From Bacteroidales bacterium UBA5536 (GTDB lineage: Bacteria > Bacteroidota > Bacteroidia > Bacteroidales > F082): a stretch of DNA of 64,000 bases. The notes beneath the pieces are model-generated. The model was not told the DNA's origin and did no database searches. It saw nothing but the letters and a program-made list of their open reading frames with translations. Made by a program: the position numbers and the translations under genes. The DNA lies in the NCBI GenBank assembly GCA_002426795.1, contig DINQ01000020.1, positions 257,017-321,016 of the forward strand, in the 5' to 3' direction. Of this stretch, positions 34,976-43,823 are shown piece by piece; positions within the stretch are counted from its first letter, which is position 1, and each line of letters starts with the position of its first letter.

Positions 34976-36025
34976 TTAATGAGGTAAAATAGCATTCCAT
35001 TCCTTATTCGGGTCATGAAACAATTTGCCTTCCGCGATTTTGAGCGGAGATTCAATATTGTTTGTGTACAACTGCCCTGTTCCAAGCCCTTGTGGCATGG
35101 TCGAAGATTGCAGAAATACCCATTGCGCAATGCAATTCAGACCAATGTTCGATTCAAGGGCAGAGGTGGCCCACCAGGCAATATTGTTTTTGGCTGACAG
35201 TTCGATCCATTCTTCTGCCATGGCCAAACCTCCCAGCAAACTGGGTTTTAAAATCAGGTATTGAGGCATGATTTCCTCCAGCAGCTGCACTTTGTTGGTC
35301 CCATAAACACCAATCAGTTCTTCGTCGAGTGCGATGGGAACGGGGCTTGTTTTGCACAAAGCAGCCATTGCCCTGGCTTGTCCTTGTCGGATGGGTTGTT
35401 CGATGGAGTGAATAGCAAACTCAGAAAGTTTCTTCAGCTTTTCAGGAGCCTCAGCCGGTGAAAATGCACCATTGGCATCCACACGAAGCTCAATTTGATT
35501 GGGTGTAAAATGAGCGCGGATCGATTTGAGTAAACGCAATTCCTGCTCAAAATCGATGGCACCAATCTTGAGTTTCAGACAGCTGAATCCTGCTGCAATT
35601 TTTTCTTCTATTTGCTTTTGCATGCCAGCAAAATCTTCCATCCAGATCAGACCATTGATAGAAATTCCCGCTTTGCCAGCTGTAAAATCTGTGTTTGAAA
35701 AAACCCTGTTGCCACCTGAGTAAAGGTCGGATAGAGCCATTTCGAGCCCAAAGCGGATGGCAGGGAAGAGGTTTCCGCGCTGTTTTGTCCATGCAGCATA
35801 GCTGTTGATTTGCTGGCAAATCAATTTAAGTTCAGATTCAACAGCCTCCATGGGATCGATACTCAGGCCGGGAATGATACTGACTTCGCCAATGCCATAT
35901 CGATCAGGGTCGTCGCTGTCGGTCAGGTAGATGAACCAGGAATCTTTTTGGTGCAGGATGCCTCGACTGGTGCCGGCAGCTTTTTTGAAAATAAGGGGAT
36001 GGTGTTGGTAGCTGGCTTTTAACAT
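34976..36025 (-). CDS. menC: o-Succinylbenzoate synthase
   Basis: This 349-residue enolase-superfamily enzyme dehydrates SHCHC to o-succinylbenzoate. Seen are the KxK pair in CLKLKIG, the metal ligands in RVDANGAF, IEQPI and ALDEEL, and the C-terminal Lys in LILKPSLLGG. The start is taken at the ATG complementary to 36023-36025 (MLKASYQHHPLIF); eight upstream codons of the open frame overlap menA and are unlikely. It is one base from the menA stop, thus translationally coupled. Confidence 0.92.
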   Translation of the reverse strand: MLKASYQHHPLIFKKAAGTSRGILHQKDSWFIYLTDSDDPDRYGIGEVSIIPGLSIDPMEAVESELKLICQQINSYAAWTKQRGNLFPAIRFGLEMALSDLYSGGNRVFSNTDFTAGKAGISINGLIWMEDFAGMQKQIEEKIAAGFSCLKLKIGAIDFEQELRLLKSIRAHFTPNQIELRVDANGAFSPAEAPEKLKKLSEFAIHSIEQPIRQGQARAMAALCKTSPVPIALDEELIGVYGTNKVQLLEEIMPQYLILKPSLLGGLAMAEEWIELSAKNNIAWWATSALESNIGLNCIAQWVFLQSSTMPQGLGTGQLYTNNIESPLKIAEGKLFHDPNKEWNAILPH

Positions 36026-36026
36026 A

Positions 36027-36926
36027 TTACAAAAGTAAAGTAATGCCAAATACGATTGTGAGCAGTAGAGTCTTTAGTGCCAGTTTTTTAAGAAATGGGT
36101 CCAGGTCACGTGGATGATGTATAGCCTTGATTTGTTGCAAATCCACCACAAAAACCGGAAGGAGCAACAAAAACAGATAGGCTGTCCAGCCAGCGTTTGA
36201 GAGCAATACGAAAACCAATAACAACGCCATGGCACCGTAAATGAGTGCCTGGTGATAGCGCAGGGCATTTTGTGAGCCCAACTTTACAGCAAGGGTCATT
36301 TTGCCATTCTCCTGATCGTTGTCGATGTCGCGCATATTATTGAGGTTGAGGACGCCTGTGCTGAAAAATCCCATTGCTGCTGCTGGTAACAAAACCACTG
36401 GGTCAAAATGACCTGTCGCCAGAAAATAAGTTCCCACGACTGCAGTGAGTCCAAAAAACACGAAAACAAACAGGTCTCCAAGCCCGGCATAGCCGTAGGG
36501 GTTTTTCCCGACCGTATATTTGATGGCAGCTGCTATAGCAGCCAGCCCCAGCAACACAAAAAGCAATGCCCCGCTATCGCCTAATCCGGCAGTAAAGAAA
36601 ATCATTATCAGTCCGCTGAACAGCGAAAGCAAAGAAAATACCACCATGGCTAGCTTCATTTCTTTTGGGGAGACTTCACCAGATTGCACGGTTCGTTTTG
36701 GGCCAACACGTTTGTGGTTGTCGATGCCGGAAGTAGCATCACCATAGTCGTTGGCGAAGTTGGATAAAATTTGCAGAAACAGGGTTGTCAGCGCTGCCAT
36801 CAAAACCGTGTTCAGGTTAAAGGAAGCCTGCCTGGCAGCCACAAAGCCACCCATGGCAATGCTCGCCAATGCCAGTGGGAGGGTACGCAAACGGGCTGCC
36901 TTGATCCAGGATTGGGTACTTGCCAT
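36027..36926 (-). CDS. menA: 1,4-Dihydroxy-2-naphthoate polyprenyltransferase
   Basis: This 299-residue UbiA-family membrane protein has about eight or nine hydrophobic segments. Its two Asp-rich motifs bind the prenyl diphosphate through Mg2+: NDYGDATSGID (about 60-70) and RDIDNDQENGK (about 199-209). It attaches the isoprenoid tail to DHNA, giving demethylmenaquinone. It lies between menB (6-base gap) and menC in one operon. Family and role are clear. Confidence 0.95.
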   Translation of the reverse strand: MASTQSWIKAARLRTLPLALASIAMGGFVAARQASFNLNTVLMAALTTLFLQILSNFANDYGDATSGIDNHKRVGPKRTVQSGEVSPKEMKLAMVVFSLLSLFSGLIMIFFTAGLGDSGALLFVLLGLAAIAAAIKYTVGKNPYGYAGLGDLFVFVFFGLTAVVGTYFLATGHFDPVVLLPAAAMGFFSTGVLNLNNMRDIDNDQENGKMTLAVKLGSQNALRYHQALIYGAMALLLVFVLLSNAGWTAYLFLLLLPVFVVDLQQIKAIHHPRDLDPFLKKLALKTLLLTIVFGITLLL

Positions 36927-36932
36927 AATGGA

Positions 36933-37748
36933 TTATGGAAATTTTGGGTATTTGTGGAAATCGGGTTCGCGTTTTTCGAGGAAGGCATGTTTGCCCTCCT
37001 GGGCTTCTTCTGTGAGGTAATACAGCAGTGTGGCATTTCCGGCAAACTCCTGAAGTCCTACCTGACCATCCAGTTCGGCATTGAGCCCGAGTTTGATCAT
37101 GCGCAAGGCCATCGGACTGCGTTTCATCATGATTTGGCACCATTCTACCGTAGCATCTTCCAGCTGTTCGAGGGGCACGACTTTGTTTACCAGACCCATC
37201 TCGAGTGCTTCTTTTGCCGAATAAAACTGATTGAGGAACCAGATTTCACGTGCTTTTTTCTGTCCCACGATGCTGGCCAGATAGCTCGATCCCAGGCCTG
37301 CATCGAAGCTGCCAACTTTCGGTCCTACCTGGCCAAAACGGGCATTTTCGGAAGCTACTGTGAGGTCGCAAATAACGTGCAATACATGACCACCGCCGAC
37401 GGCCCAGCCGTTCACCATGGCAATCACGGGTTTGGGCATCGATCTGATTTTGCGCTGCACATCCAGAACGTTCAGCCGCGGAATGCCTTGTTCGTCAATA
37501 TAACCGCCTTCGCCTTTTACCTGCTGGTCGCCACCGCTGCAGAAAGCTTTGTCGCCTTCACCCGTCAGAATGATGGTATATATGTCCTGATTTTCACGAC
37601 AAATATCGAGTGCTTCTGCTATTTCGAATGTTGTTGTCGGTCTGAAGGCATTGTGCACCTCCGGGCGGTTGATGGTGATTTTGGCAATGTGTTCCCAGGT
37701 TTCAAACCGAATATCTTTATAAGTTTTAAATGGCTTCCAGTTTCTCAT
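36933..37748 (-). CDS. menB: 1,4-Dihydroxy-2-naphthoyl-CoA synthase
   Basis: This 271-residue crotonase-family enzyme cyclises o-succinylbenzoyl-CoA. Signatures include the oxyanion-hole stretch KAFCSGGDQ, VNGWAVGGGHVLHVICDLTVA, the MenB-specific GSFDAGLGSSYLA and the C-terminal HAFLEKREPDFHKYPKFP. The length is that of the bacterial family. It has its own promoter inside the end of menD and a leader of about 60 bases, so menBACE can be transcribed apart from the upstream genes. Confidence 0.96.
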   Translation of the reverse strand: MRNWKPFKTYKDIRFETWEHIAKITINRPEVHNAFRPTTTFEIAEALDICRENQDIYTIILTGEGDKAFCSGGDQQVKGEGGYIDEQGIPRLNVLDVQRKIRSMPKPVIAMVNGWAVGGGHVLHVICDLTVASENARFGQVGPKVGSFDAGLGSSYLASIVGQKKAREIWFLNQFYSAKEALEMGLVNKVVPLEQLEDATVEWCQIMMKRSPMALRMIKLGLNAELDGQVGLQEFAGNATLLYYLTEEAQEGKHAFLEKREPDFHKYPKFP

Positions 37749-37777
37749 CAGTTTAATTATTAGCGTTCATGTATCCA

Positions 37778-37805
37778 AACAAACAACAAGTTGAATTTGT
37801 TTGTT
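37778..37805 (-). promoter_or_regulatory. Hairpin in the menB leader
   Basis: AACAAACAA (37778-37786) and TTGTTTGTT (37797-37805) form nine perfect pairs around a 10-base loop. The predicted transcript start is near 37810, so the stem would sit at the very 5' end of the menBACE mRNA, the same arrangement as before pruA. Confidence 0.5.
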
Positions 37806-37816
37806 GCCTGAAGTAG

Positions 37817-37846
37817 CAAAAATAAGAAAACGAAGGTTCACTTCAA
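37817..37846 (-). promoter_or_regulatory. Internal promoter for menBACE
   Basis: On the minus strand, TTG (37846-37844) and TATTTTTG (37824-37817) have a spacer of exactly 19 bases, a full match to the Bacteroidota promoter. It overlaps the menD stop codon. Confidence 0.72.
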
Positions 37847-39534
37847 GAATTATCCTGCGCCAGATAGTCGAAATAAGCACGTAAGGTGGCGGCACTCTGT
37901 TCAGGAGGCGTGTGGATTTCGAGAATCACCGGACGTTCGTTTGGCGCAAAGAAGGCAGGTAACAGCTGCTTAAGTGACGATAAATCAGCCGCTTCCATAT
38001 AATCTACATGATAAGCCTTTGCCAGATGGCTGGCAGTCGTCTGGTGACGTGCTTCAAAATATGTCTCCAGCAGATTGGTGGTATCAGGGCCATCGATATA
38101 TCGGAAAATGCCACCTCCCTGGTTGTTGATGAGGATGATGCGCAGGTTTTTCGGAAGATTCGGATTCCATAAGGCATTCGAGTCGTAAAAAAACGCCAGA
38201 TCGCCTGTGATGAGGAGAGAGGGATGCTGGGAAGCATAACAATAGCCGGCTGCCGTCGAGGTGCAACCATCAATCCCGCTAGTGCCTCTGTTTGAAAGAA
38301 ACTTTGTATTTTTTGTGTGATCGAACAATTGCGCATAACGAACCGGGGTGCTGTTGGCCAGGTGGATGTCGTATTGCGATGGAACAGCCTCAAACACAGT
38401 TTCGAACACCTTTAAATCGGTAAATGAGCAATTGGATAGAAAATCGTTGTGCTTGATTTGGGATGTCTGTTTGATGTGCTGCCAGTTGGTAAAATATTGT
38501 TGGTTATTTTTCGACAGTGGTAACGAAAGAATCTGCTTCAGAAATTCGGCAGCCGACAGCTGAACCCCATGCGTAAGATGTTGATAAGTATCAATTTGCC
38601 AATCAATCGGGTCGATGTGCCAATGTGTCATTATTTGGGCTTTTCTCAGGAAGGATTTGATGCGTTTTGAAACTACCTGACCGCCGAGTGTAATCAACAT
38701 ATCAGGTGTGTAATCAGCTTTTTTTGAGCCTATTGCACTGAGGCATCTATCGATGGTTTGAATAAAGGCATCATCATCTGCATTGGTGGTGGTTTCGGTC
38801 AAAACGACCATATCTTTTTCATGTGCCAAATAGTGCAGCAATTCAGTTACATCATCATGAGGGGCGAACTGACCTGCCAATATCATTTTACGGGGATGAT
38901 TTTCCCATTCTTGTTTAAATAGATTCAACGACGCTATCGTCAACTGGCTTGACAAAGTTAATTGATGGATTCGTTTCGCACTTTCCTGATCGTTGCCGCC
39001 AAAGCCATAGAGTGGTTCGGCAAAGGGAAGGTTAATGTGCACGGGGCCTCCAGCCGGATTTGTCAGGGTATTAAGCGCTTCTGAAATCAGGCGGTCATTA
39101 AACCAAAGTGCGTCTTTCGAGTTAGTTTGTTGCGGCAATTCCACACTTCTGCGCACATAGCCGGCAAAAACATCGCGTTGCCTGATGGTCTGTCCATCAG
39201 CCTGATCGATCCATTCAACAGGACGGTCAGCAGTTAATACCAACAAAGGAACATGCTGGTAATAGGCTTCGGCAATGGCCGGGGCATAGTTGAGTGCTGC
39301 CGATCCGGATGTGCAAACAATGGCAACCGGTTCGTTGAGGGCAAGCGCCATGCCCAGTGCAAAAAAGGCAGCACTTCGTTCATCGACGATACTGATACAA
39401 TGAAAGTCAGGATCGTTGCAAAAAACAGTGATAACTGGAGCATTGCGAGAGCCGGGCGATACAACCAGACGATGAATGCCGCCAGCCTTCATCAGCCTTG
39501 CCAAGTGATACAGCCCTGATTTATCGTGAATCAT
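37843..39534 (-). CDS. menD: 2-Succinyl-5-enolpyruvyl-6-hydroxy-3-cyclohexene-1-carboxylate synthase
   Basis: This 563-residue thiamine-diphosphate enzyme joins isochorismate and 2-oxoglutarate. Visible are VVSPGSRNAP near the start, the ThDP-activating Glu region in VDERSAAFFALGMAL, TSGSAALNY, TADRP and the cofactor-binding GDLAFFYDSNAL...INNQGGGIF. Length and order are those of MenD. The gene starts 10 bases after the menF stop and belongs to the men operon. Confidence 0.96.
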   Translation of the reverse strand: MIHDKSGLYHLARLMKAGGIHRLVVSPGSRNAPVITVFCNDPDFHCISIVDERSAAFFALGMALALNEPVAIVCTSGSAALNYAPAIAEAYYQHVPLLVLTADRPVEWIDQADGQTIRQRDVFAGYVRRSVELPQQTNSKDALWFNDRLISEALNTLTNPAGGPVHINLPFAEPLYGFGGNDQESAKRIHQLTLSSQLTIASLNLFKQEWENHPRKMILAGQFAPHDDVTELLHYLAHEKDMVVLTETTTNADDDAFIQTIDRCLSAIGSKKADYTPDMLITLGGQVVSKRIKSFLRKAQIMTHWHIDPIDWQIDTYQHLTHGVQLSAAEFLKQILSLPLSKNNQQYFTNWQHIKQTSQIKHNDFLSNCSFTDLKVFETVFEAVPSQYDIHLANSTPVRYAQLFDHTKNTKFLSNRGTSGIDGCTSTAAGYCYASQHPSLLITGDLAFFYDSNALWNPNLPKNLRIILINNQGGGIFRYIDGPDTTNLLETYFEARHQTTASHLAKAYHVDYMEAADLSSLKQLLPAFFAPNERPVILEIHTPPEQSAATLRAYFDYLAQDNS

Positions 39535-39544
39535 AGCGCAAAGG

Positions 39545-40621
39545 TCACGAATTATTTTGAATAACCGAAAGCATGGTTCCTGCTTTTAATGCTGTTTCTT
39601 CCCATTCGCTTTCAGGATCGGATGCCGCAGTAAGACCACCGCCAACATAAATATAGGCTTTGTCAGCGATCAGTTGCATGCAGCGTAGGTTAACAAAAAG
39701 CGCGGTTTGCTGTTCGGAAGTAGGACCTAAAAAACCAGTATAATAACTTCTTTCGTGTGCTTCTTCTTTTTTGATCAGTGCCAGTGCCTCCTCTTTTGGA
39801 AAGCCGCAGATCGCAGGAGTGGGATGCAGCGCCTGTGCAATAGCAACAGGGTACTGATCTATCCCAATCTCAAACTCGAAAAGCGTACGAAGATGCACCA
39901 TTTTACCGGCCACAATGCTTGTTGGCGGATGTTGCCTCAGGTGGCCCAGCTTCAATTGATGGAGGATTTGGAAGATGTAATCGCGAACAATTTCATGCTC
40001 TTCTTTTTCTTTGTCGGCCCAGCTGTATTTTGTTGGGCAAATGGCCCGAATTTTTTGCGTACCGGCAAGGGCCATGGTTTTAGCTTGATTTGCACTAACA
40101 TCAAGTAAAGTTTCGGGTGTTGCCCCCATCCAAAGTTGACTATTGTTCTGAAAGATATAGACGAAGGCGTTTGGATGTTCGAGACATAAACGTTCAAAGG
40201 CCTTACCGATATGAAATGAGTCAGGAAGTTTTTTTTCGATGATGCGCGACAAAACCACTTTTTTTACTTTGCCGGCTTTCATGTTTTGTATCAGTGATTG
40301 GGCGGAAGCCAAATATTCCTTCTTATTGATGCTAACCGGCAAATCAGGCATCAGCTCGTTGTATTCAGCAGCAGTAGGAGCTTCTATTGATCCTATTTCC
40401 CATCCTTCCTCTGTTTTCTGTGGATAAAAGTAACTATCAATTGTATTGGTATGCTGGTCAAAAGGTGCCACAATAAAAAACGGTTTGGAACGATCCTCCG
40501 GCATGTCCTGCCTGAAAATGCCGCCTGTCATTGTTACAGGTTTATCCGCTTTCGGCAGCCGGTAAACTACAAATGGCTTTTTTCTTTCGATCAACAAGGG
40601 AAGAGCATCAGTCAATAGCAT
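39545..40621 (-). CDS. menF: Isochorismate synthase (chorismate-binding family)
   Basis: This 358-residue protein has the chorismate-binding fold: KVKKVVLSRI, FVYIFQNNSQLWMGATPETLL, LAGTQK, HLRTLFEFEI, HPTPAICGFPKEEAL and YTGFLGP. These match isochorismate synthases rather than anthranilate synthases, and the operon confirms the role. The ATG complementary to 40619-40621 is chosen; a longer frame of 35 more codons would run into the upstream thioesterase gene. It makes isochorismate, the first dedicated menaquinone intermediate here. Confidence 0.92.
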   Translation of the reverse strand: MLLTDALPLLIERKKPFVVYRLPKADKPVTMTGGIFRQDMPEDRSKPFFIVAPFDQHTNTIDSYFYPQKTEEGWEIGSIEAPTAAEYNELMPDLPVSINKKEYLASAQSLIQNMKAGKVKKVVLSRIIEKKLPDSFHIGKAFERLCLEHPNAFVYIFQNNSQLWMGATPETLLDVSANQAKTMALAGTQKIRAICPTKYSWADKEKEEHEIVRDYIFQILHQLKLGHLRQHPPTSIVAGKMVHLRTLFEFEIGIDQYPVAIAQALHPTPAICGFPKEEALALIKKEEAHERSYYTGFLGPTSEQQTALFVNLRCMQLIADKAYIYVGGGLTAASDPESEWEETALKAGTMLSVIQNNS

Positions 40622-40632
40622 TTCGATGGGTT

Positions 40633-41064
40633 TTAGCTTTTGCCGTTGTTGCGGGCAATGATAAAATTGGTGAGGCGGCAGGTGGATACGAGCTGTTCTT
40701 CTTCGTCTTTGATATCGATGTTCCAAACATGCGTGTTGCGACCCTGGTGCAGGAGTGTTGCTGTTGCGAAAACCCAGCCCTGATGGGCAGCACGTACATG
40801 GTTGGCACTCATATGCGATCCACGGACGTCGTTTTTATCGAGATCGACGATATACGCAGAGCCCAGGCTACCAATGGTTTCGGCGAGTGCCAGACTGCTG
40901 CCACCATGTAATATGCCCATCGGCTGCATGGTTTTGCTGTTGACAGGCATTTTTGCCTTGACTAGGCCTGCTTTAACTTCGAGGTATTCAATGCCGAGCT
41001 GCTCCATCAGCGTGTTTTTGTTCATGGCGTTGAGCTCGGCGATAGTTGAGTTGGGGTTGATCAT
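40633..41064 (-). CDS. menI: Hotdog-fold thioesterase, probable DHNA-CoA thioesterase
   Basis: This 143-residue PaaI/YbgC-type thioesterase has the hotdog core: MPVNSKTMQPMGILHGGSSLALAETIGSLGSA, where the Glu after HGG is the usual catalytic residue. NHVRAAHQGWVFATATLLHQGRNTHVWNIDI follows. It starts at the ATG complementary to 41062-41064; the open frame extends further into yifB, but that part is not homologous. Its place directly before menF argues for the DHNA-CoA thioesterase step (MenI), otherwise missing. The fold is clear, the substrate is inferred from context. Confidence 0.82.
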   Translation of the reverse strand: MINPNSTIAELNAMNKNTLMEQLGIEYLEVKAGLVKAKMPVNSKTMQPMGILHGGSSLALAETIGSLGSAYIVDLDKNDVRGSHMSANHVRAAHQGWVFATATLLHQGRNTHVWNIDIKDEEEQLVSTCRLTNFIIARNNGKS

Positions 41065-41074
41065 GGTTTTTTGG

Positions 41075-42610
41075 TTAGCTGCCCCAGGTTTCACGGTCGA
41101 GGCTGCGGTAATTAATGGCTTCGGCAAGGTGTTCAGTACGGATGCTTTCGCTTCCTTCGAGGTCGGCGATGGTACGCGATACTTTGAGAATCCGGTCGTA
41201 GGCACGCGCTGACAAACTCAGGCGTTCCATGGCATTTTTCAGCAGGCTGCGTCCGGTTTGGTCAATATCGCAATAAGTTTGCAGTTGTTTGCTACTCATT
41301 TGAGCGTTGGCATGAACCAACGGATCGTGTTCAAATCGTTTTTCCTGAAGCTGTCGGGCTTGCATCACACGTTCACGGATGGCAATGCTTTCTTCGCCTT
41401 TCCGTTTTTCGGTCAGATCTTTAAATGGAACAGGCACCACCTCAACATGCAGATCGATGCGATCCATCAGTGGCCCGGAAATTTTATTCAGGTATTTCTG
41501 CACGATTCCCGGACTGCAGACACATTCCTGGTCAGGATGGTTGTAATAGCCACACGGACAGGGATTCATCGCAGCTACCAGCATGAAGTTTGCCGGAAAA
41601 TCGACTGAAATACGGGCTCTTGAGATAGTCACAACGCGGTCTTCCATCGGCTGGCGCATCACTTCGAGCACCGAGCGTTTAAACTCTGGTAATTCGTCGA
41701 GGAATAGCACACCATTGTGCGCTAATGAGATTTCACCTGGCTGTGGATAAGTGCCACCTCCAACAAGGCCGGCATCAGAAATGGTGTGATGCGGGCTGCG
41801 AAATGGACGGGCAGCAACCAGGGAAGTGCGCTGACCAAGAAGTCCTGATACTGAATGAATTTTGGTGGTTTCAAGCGCTTCCTCAATGCTTAAGGGTGGT
41901 AAAATAGAGGGTAGTCGCTTGGCCAGCATGGTCTTTCCTGAACCCGGAGGGCCAATCAGGATGACATTGTGACCACCAGCCGCCGCTATTTCCAGGGCTC
42001 TTTTGATATTTTCCTGTCCTTTGACATCCGAAAAATCAAAAGCATATTTATTGCCAGCCCCTGATTCGGCATCTTCAATGGGTTTTGCCGCTTCCAGGTT
42101 TTGTTCGCCATTGAGAAATCCTATCACATCCGTGATGTTTGAAGCTCCGTACACTTTTAGTTGCGACACAACTGCTGCTTCAGCCGCGTTGTCTTCGGGC
42201 AGGATGAGACCTGTAAAACCTTCCTGAAGGGCTTTGATGGCGATGGGTAGAGCGCCTTTGATGGGTTTAAGACCTCCATCAAGTGAAAGCTCTCCCATAA
42301 TGATATACTTTTCAATCAGTTGGTGGTCAACCTGTCCTGAAGCTGCCAAAATGCCAATGGCGATGGGCAAATCGTAGGCAGATCCTTCTTTTCGGATATC
42401 GGCCGGCGCCATGTTGATGACGATTTTCTGCTTTGGATACTTGTAGCCGGTATTGTTTAAAGCGGCCTCGATGCGTTGCTGACTTTCCTTGACAGCACTA
42501 TCGGGTAAGCCCACCAGGAAAAACTGAATGCCTTTGTCGATGTTGACTTCAATGGTGATTGGAATGGCCTCAATGCCAAAAAGTGCGCTTCCAAAAGTTT
42601 TAACAAGCAT
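41075..42610 (-). CDS. yifB: YifB/ComM-family Mg-chelatase-like AAA ATPase
   Basis: This 511-residue protein has the N-terminal Lon-protease-like S5 fold (VEVNIDKGIQFFLVGLPDSAVKESQQRI...INMAPADIRKEGSAYDLPIAIGIL). The AAA domain has Walker A GPPGSGKTMLAKRLPSILPP and the chelatase-type NGVLFLDELPEF. A Cys-rich zinc-like insert CPCGYYNHPDQECVCSPG and a C-terminal ChlI-like helical lid follow. ComM homologues are helicases assisting branch migration during natural transformation. It heads the operon with the men genes (10-base gap), probably by convenience of promoter rather than function. Confidence 0.93.
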   Translation of the reverse strand: MLVKTFGSALFGIEAIPITIEVNIDKGIQFFLVGLPDSAVKESQQRIEAALNNTGYKYPKQKIVINMAPADIRKEGSAYDLPIAIGILAASGQVDHQLIEKYIIMGELSLDGGLKPIKGALPIAIKALQEGFTGLILPEDNAAEAAVVSQLKVYGASNITDVIGFLNGEQNLEAAKPIEDAESGAGNKYAFDFSDVKGQENIKRALEIAAAGGHNVILIGPPGSGKTMLAKRLPSILPPLSIEEALETTKIHSVSGLLGQRTSLVAARPFRSPHHTISDAGLVGGGTYPQPGEISLAHNGVLFLDELPEFKRSVLEVMRQPMEDRVVTISRARISVDFPANFMLVAAMNPCPCGYYNHPDQECVCSPGIVQKYLNKISGPLMDRIDLHVEVVPVPFKDLTEKRKGEESIAIRERVMQARQLQEKRFEHDPLVHANAQMSSKQLQTYCDIDQTGRSLLKNAMERLSLSARAYDRILKVSRTIADLEGSESIRTEHLAEAINYRSLDRETWGS

Positions 42611-42640
42611 GGGAAAAGTTTTTCATGGCTGAATGCAGCA

Positions 42641-42648
42641 CAAAAATA
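42641..42648 (-). promoter_or_regulatory. -7 box for the yifB-men operon
   Basis: On the minus strand TATTTTTG matches TAnnTTTG 31 bases before the yifB ATG; the -33 region has only a TTT at the right distance. Confidence 0.5.
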
Positions 42649-42737
42649 AGGAATATATTTCTCGTTTAAAATGTTTTTATCAGCGTGAAATCAGCCATTA
42701 AAAAACAAAATTTTGGGCATTGGTTGAAAGTGGCTGA

Positions 42738-43745
42738 TTATTTTTTTGTTGGCTTATACCTCGATTGGGTGAGGATGGTTTGCGCATCTTGCATGCTAAA
42801 CAGCTTCAGCAGATCGAAATTTTTTTGCCTGTCGACATAATGTCGTAAAATTTGCAGGCCGATGAACTCCCCAAGTCGTGCCGGAGCGTCTTCGCCAAAT
42901 TCTTTGGTAAAGGGTCCCGGACCAAATAGCTTTTTAAACATCATGAAATCATTTGAGTACAGTAGCTGCTCACCCACCAGAAAAGCCCAGATATTGCCTT
43001 CGTTTTCGTTGACCCATGCCAGCTGTGCATCAGAATATCCCAGTAAAACTGCATCGTTCATGCCCGGATTGAGGGCTTCGGTGAACAACAGCTTCTTTCC
43101 GGAATGGATCATCTCGTCGAGGATGGTTTTTGCGTTGCTTTCATCCGACAAATAAGAGTCGAACAGCATAAAAGCAAAGTCGCGGGGCAGGTGGGCAGGT
43201 GTCATTTGCAAGGTCATGTAGCGTGGGATCTGCAACTGCTTGTAGGCCAATGTGCTGTCGCCCAGATAACAATCCAGACCAATGGCGATGGCATCGGCTC
43301 CTGCAATGATGGGCGTTTGCGGATTGGCACCCGAAATGTAGGTATAAACCGGAGGTGGATTGATGGCGGGAAAATAATAATGAAAATGTTGCAATATGGG
43401 CAGCAGTGTGTTTTCGACATGGCTGATTTTCGGATATACCTGCTGTGTTTGCTTGTAAAGGCTGATCAAAAAAGTATCGGCTACAAAATCGCGCAGTTGT
43501 TGTACGTTGGCAGGGTTGTACAAGTCGGCCTGCAAAAAAGGTTTGAAAGTAGACTGCATTTCTAGCAAAGCTTCCTGAAAGTGGGCGGTATCAGCCTCAA
43601 AGAGTGCTTTCCCATATTGTTCAATGGTTAAGCTTTTCGGCTCAGGATCAGTGATTCTGACATCGAGTTTGCTTTTGTATCCCGATTCGCACGAAACCAA
43701 AAAAACGAGGAGGATAAATCCGGCAATCCAGTGTTTTATTCGCAT
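42738..43745 (-). CDS. gldB: Gliding-motility lipoprotein GldB
   Basis: This 335-residue protein has a lipoprotein signal peptide (MRIKHWIAGFILLVFLVSCES, lipobox LVSC). Its body fits the GldB family: a DUF2268-like helical core with GADAIAIGLDCYLG, PRYMTLQMTPAHLPRDFAFML, LDEMIHSGKKLLFTEALNPG and FGPGPFTKEFGEDAPARLGEFIGLQI. GldB is needed for gliding and for T9SS-related function in Flavobacterium. Here gldC is not adjacent, while nadE is two genes away on the other strand. The gene appears to be transcribed alone. Confidence 0.9.
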   Translation of the reverse strand: MRIKHWIAGFILLVFLVSCESGYKSKLDVRITDPEPKSLTIEQYGKALFEADTAHFQEALLEMQSTFKPFLQADLYNPANVQQLRDFVADTFLISLYKQTQQVYPKISHVENTLLPILQHFHYYFPAINPPPVYTYISGANPQTPIIAGADAIAIGLDCYLGDSTLAYKQLQIPRYMTLQMTPAHLPRDFAFMLFDSYLSDESNAKTILDEMIHSGKKLLFTEALNPGMNDAVLLGYSDAQLAWVNENEGNIWAFLVGEQLLYSNDFMMFKKLFGPGPFTKEFGEDAPARLGEFIGLQILRHYVDRQKNFDLLKLFSMQDAQTILTQSRYKPTKK

Positions 43746-43769
43746 AGGAGTGATGTTTCTGAAGTTATT

Positions 43770-43803
43770 GAAACAAAAAAACCGCTTCAGATGAAACGGT
43801 TTT
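43770..43803 (-). terminator. Rho-independent terminator of the minus-strand barrel gene
   Basis: Arms near 43776-43783 (AAAAACCG) and 43797-43803 (CGGTTTT) enclose an inner TTCA/TGAA stem. Read on the minus strand, the hairpin is followed by a run of seven T. It ends the gene at 43824-44447. Confidence 0.8.
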
Positions 43804-43823
43804 GGCGTGTTTTTATTCTGGTG

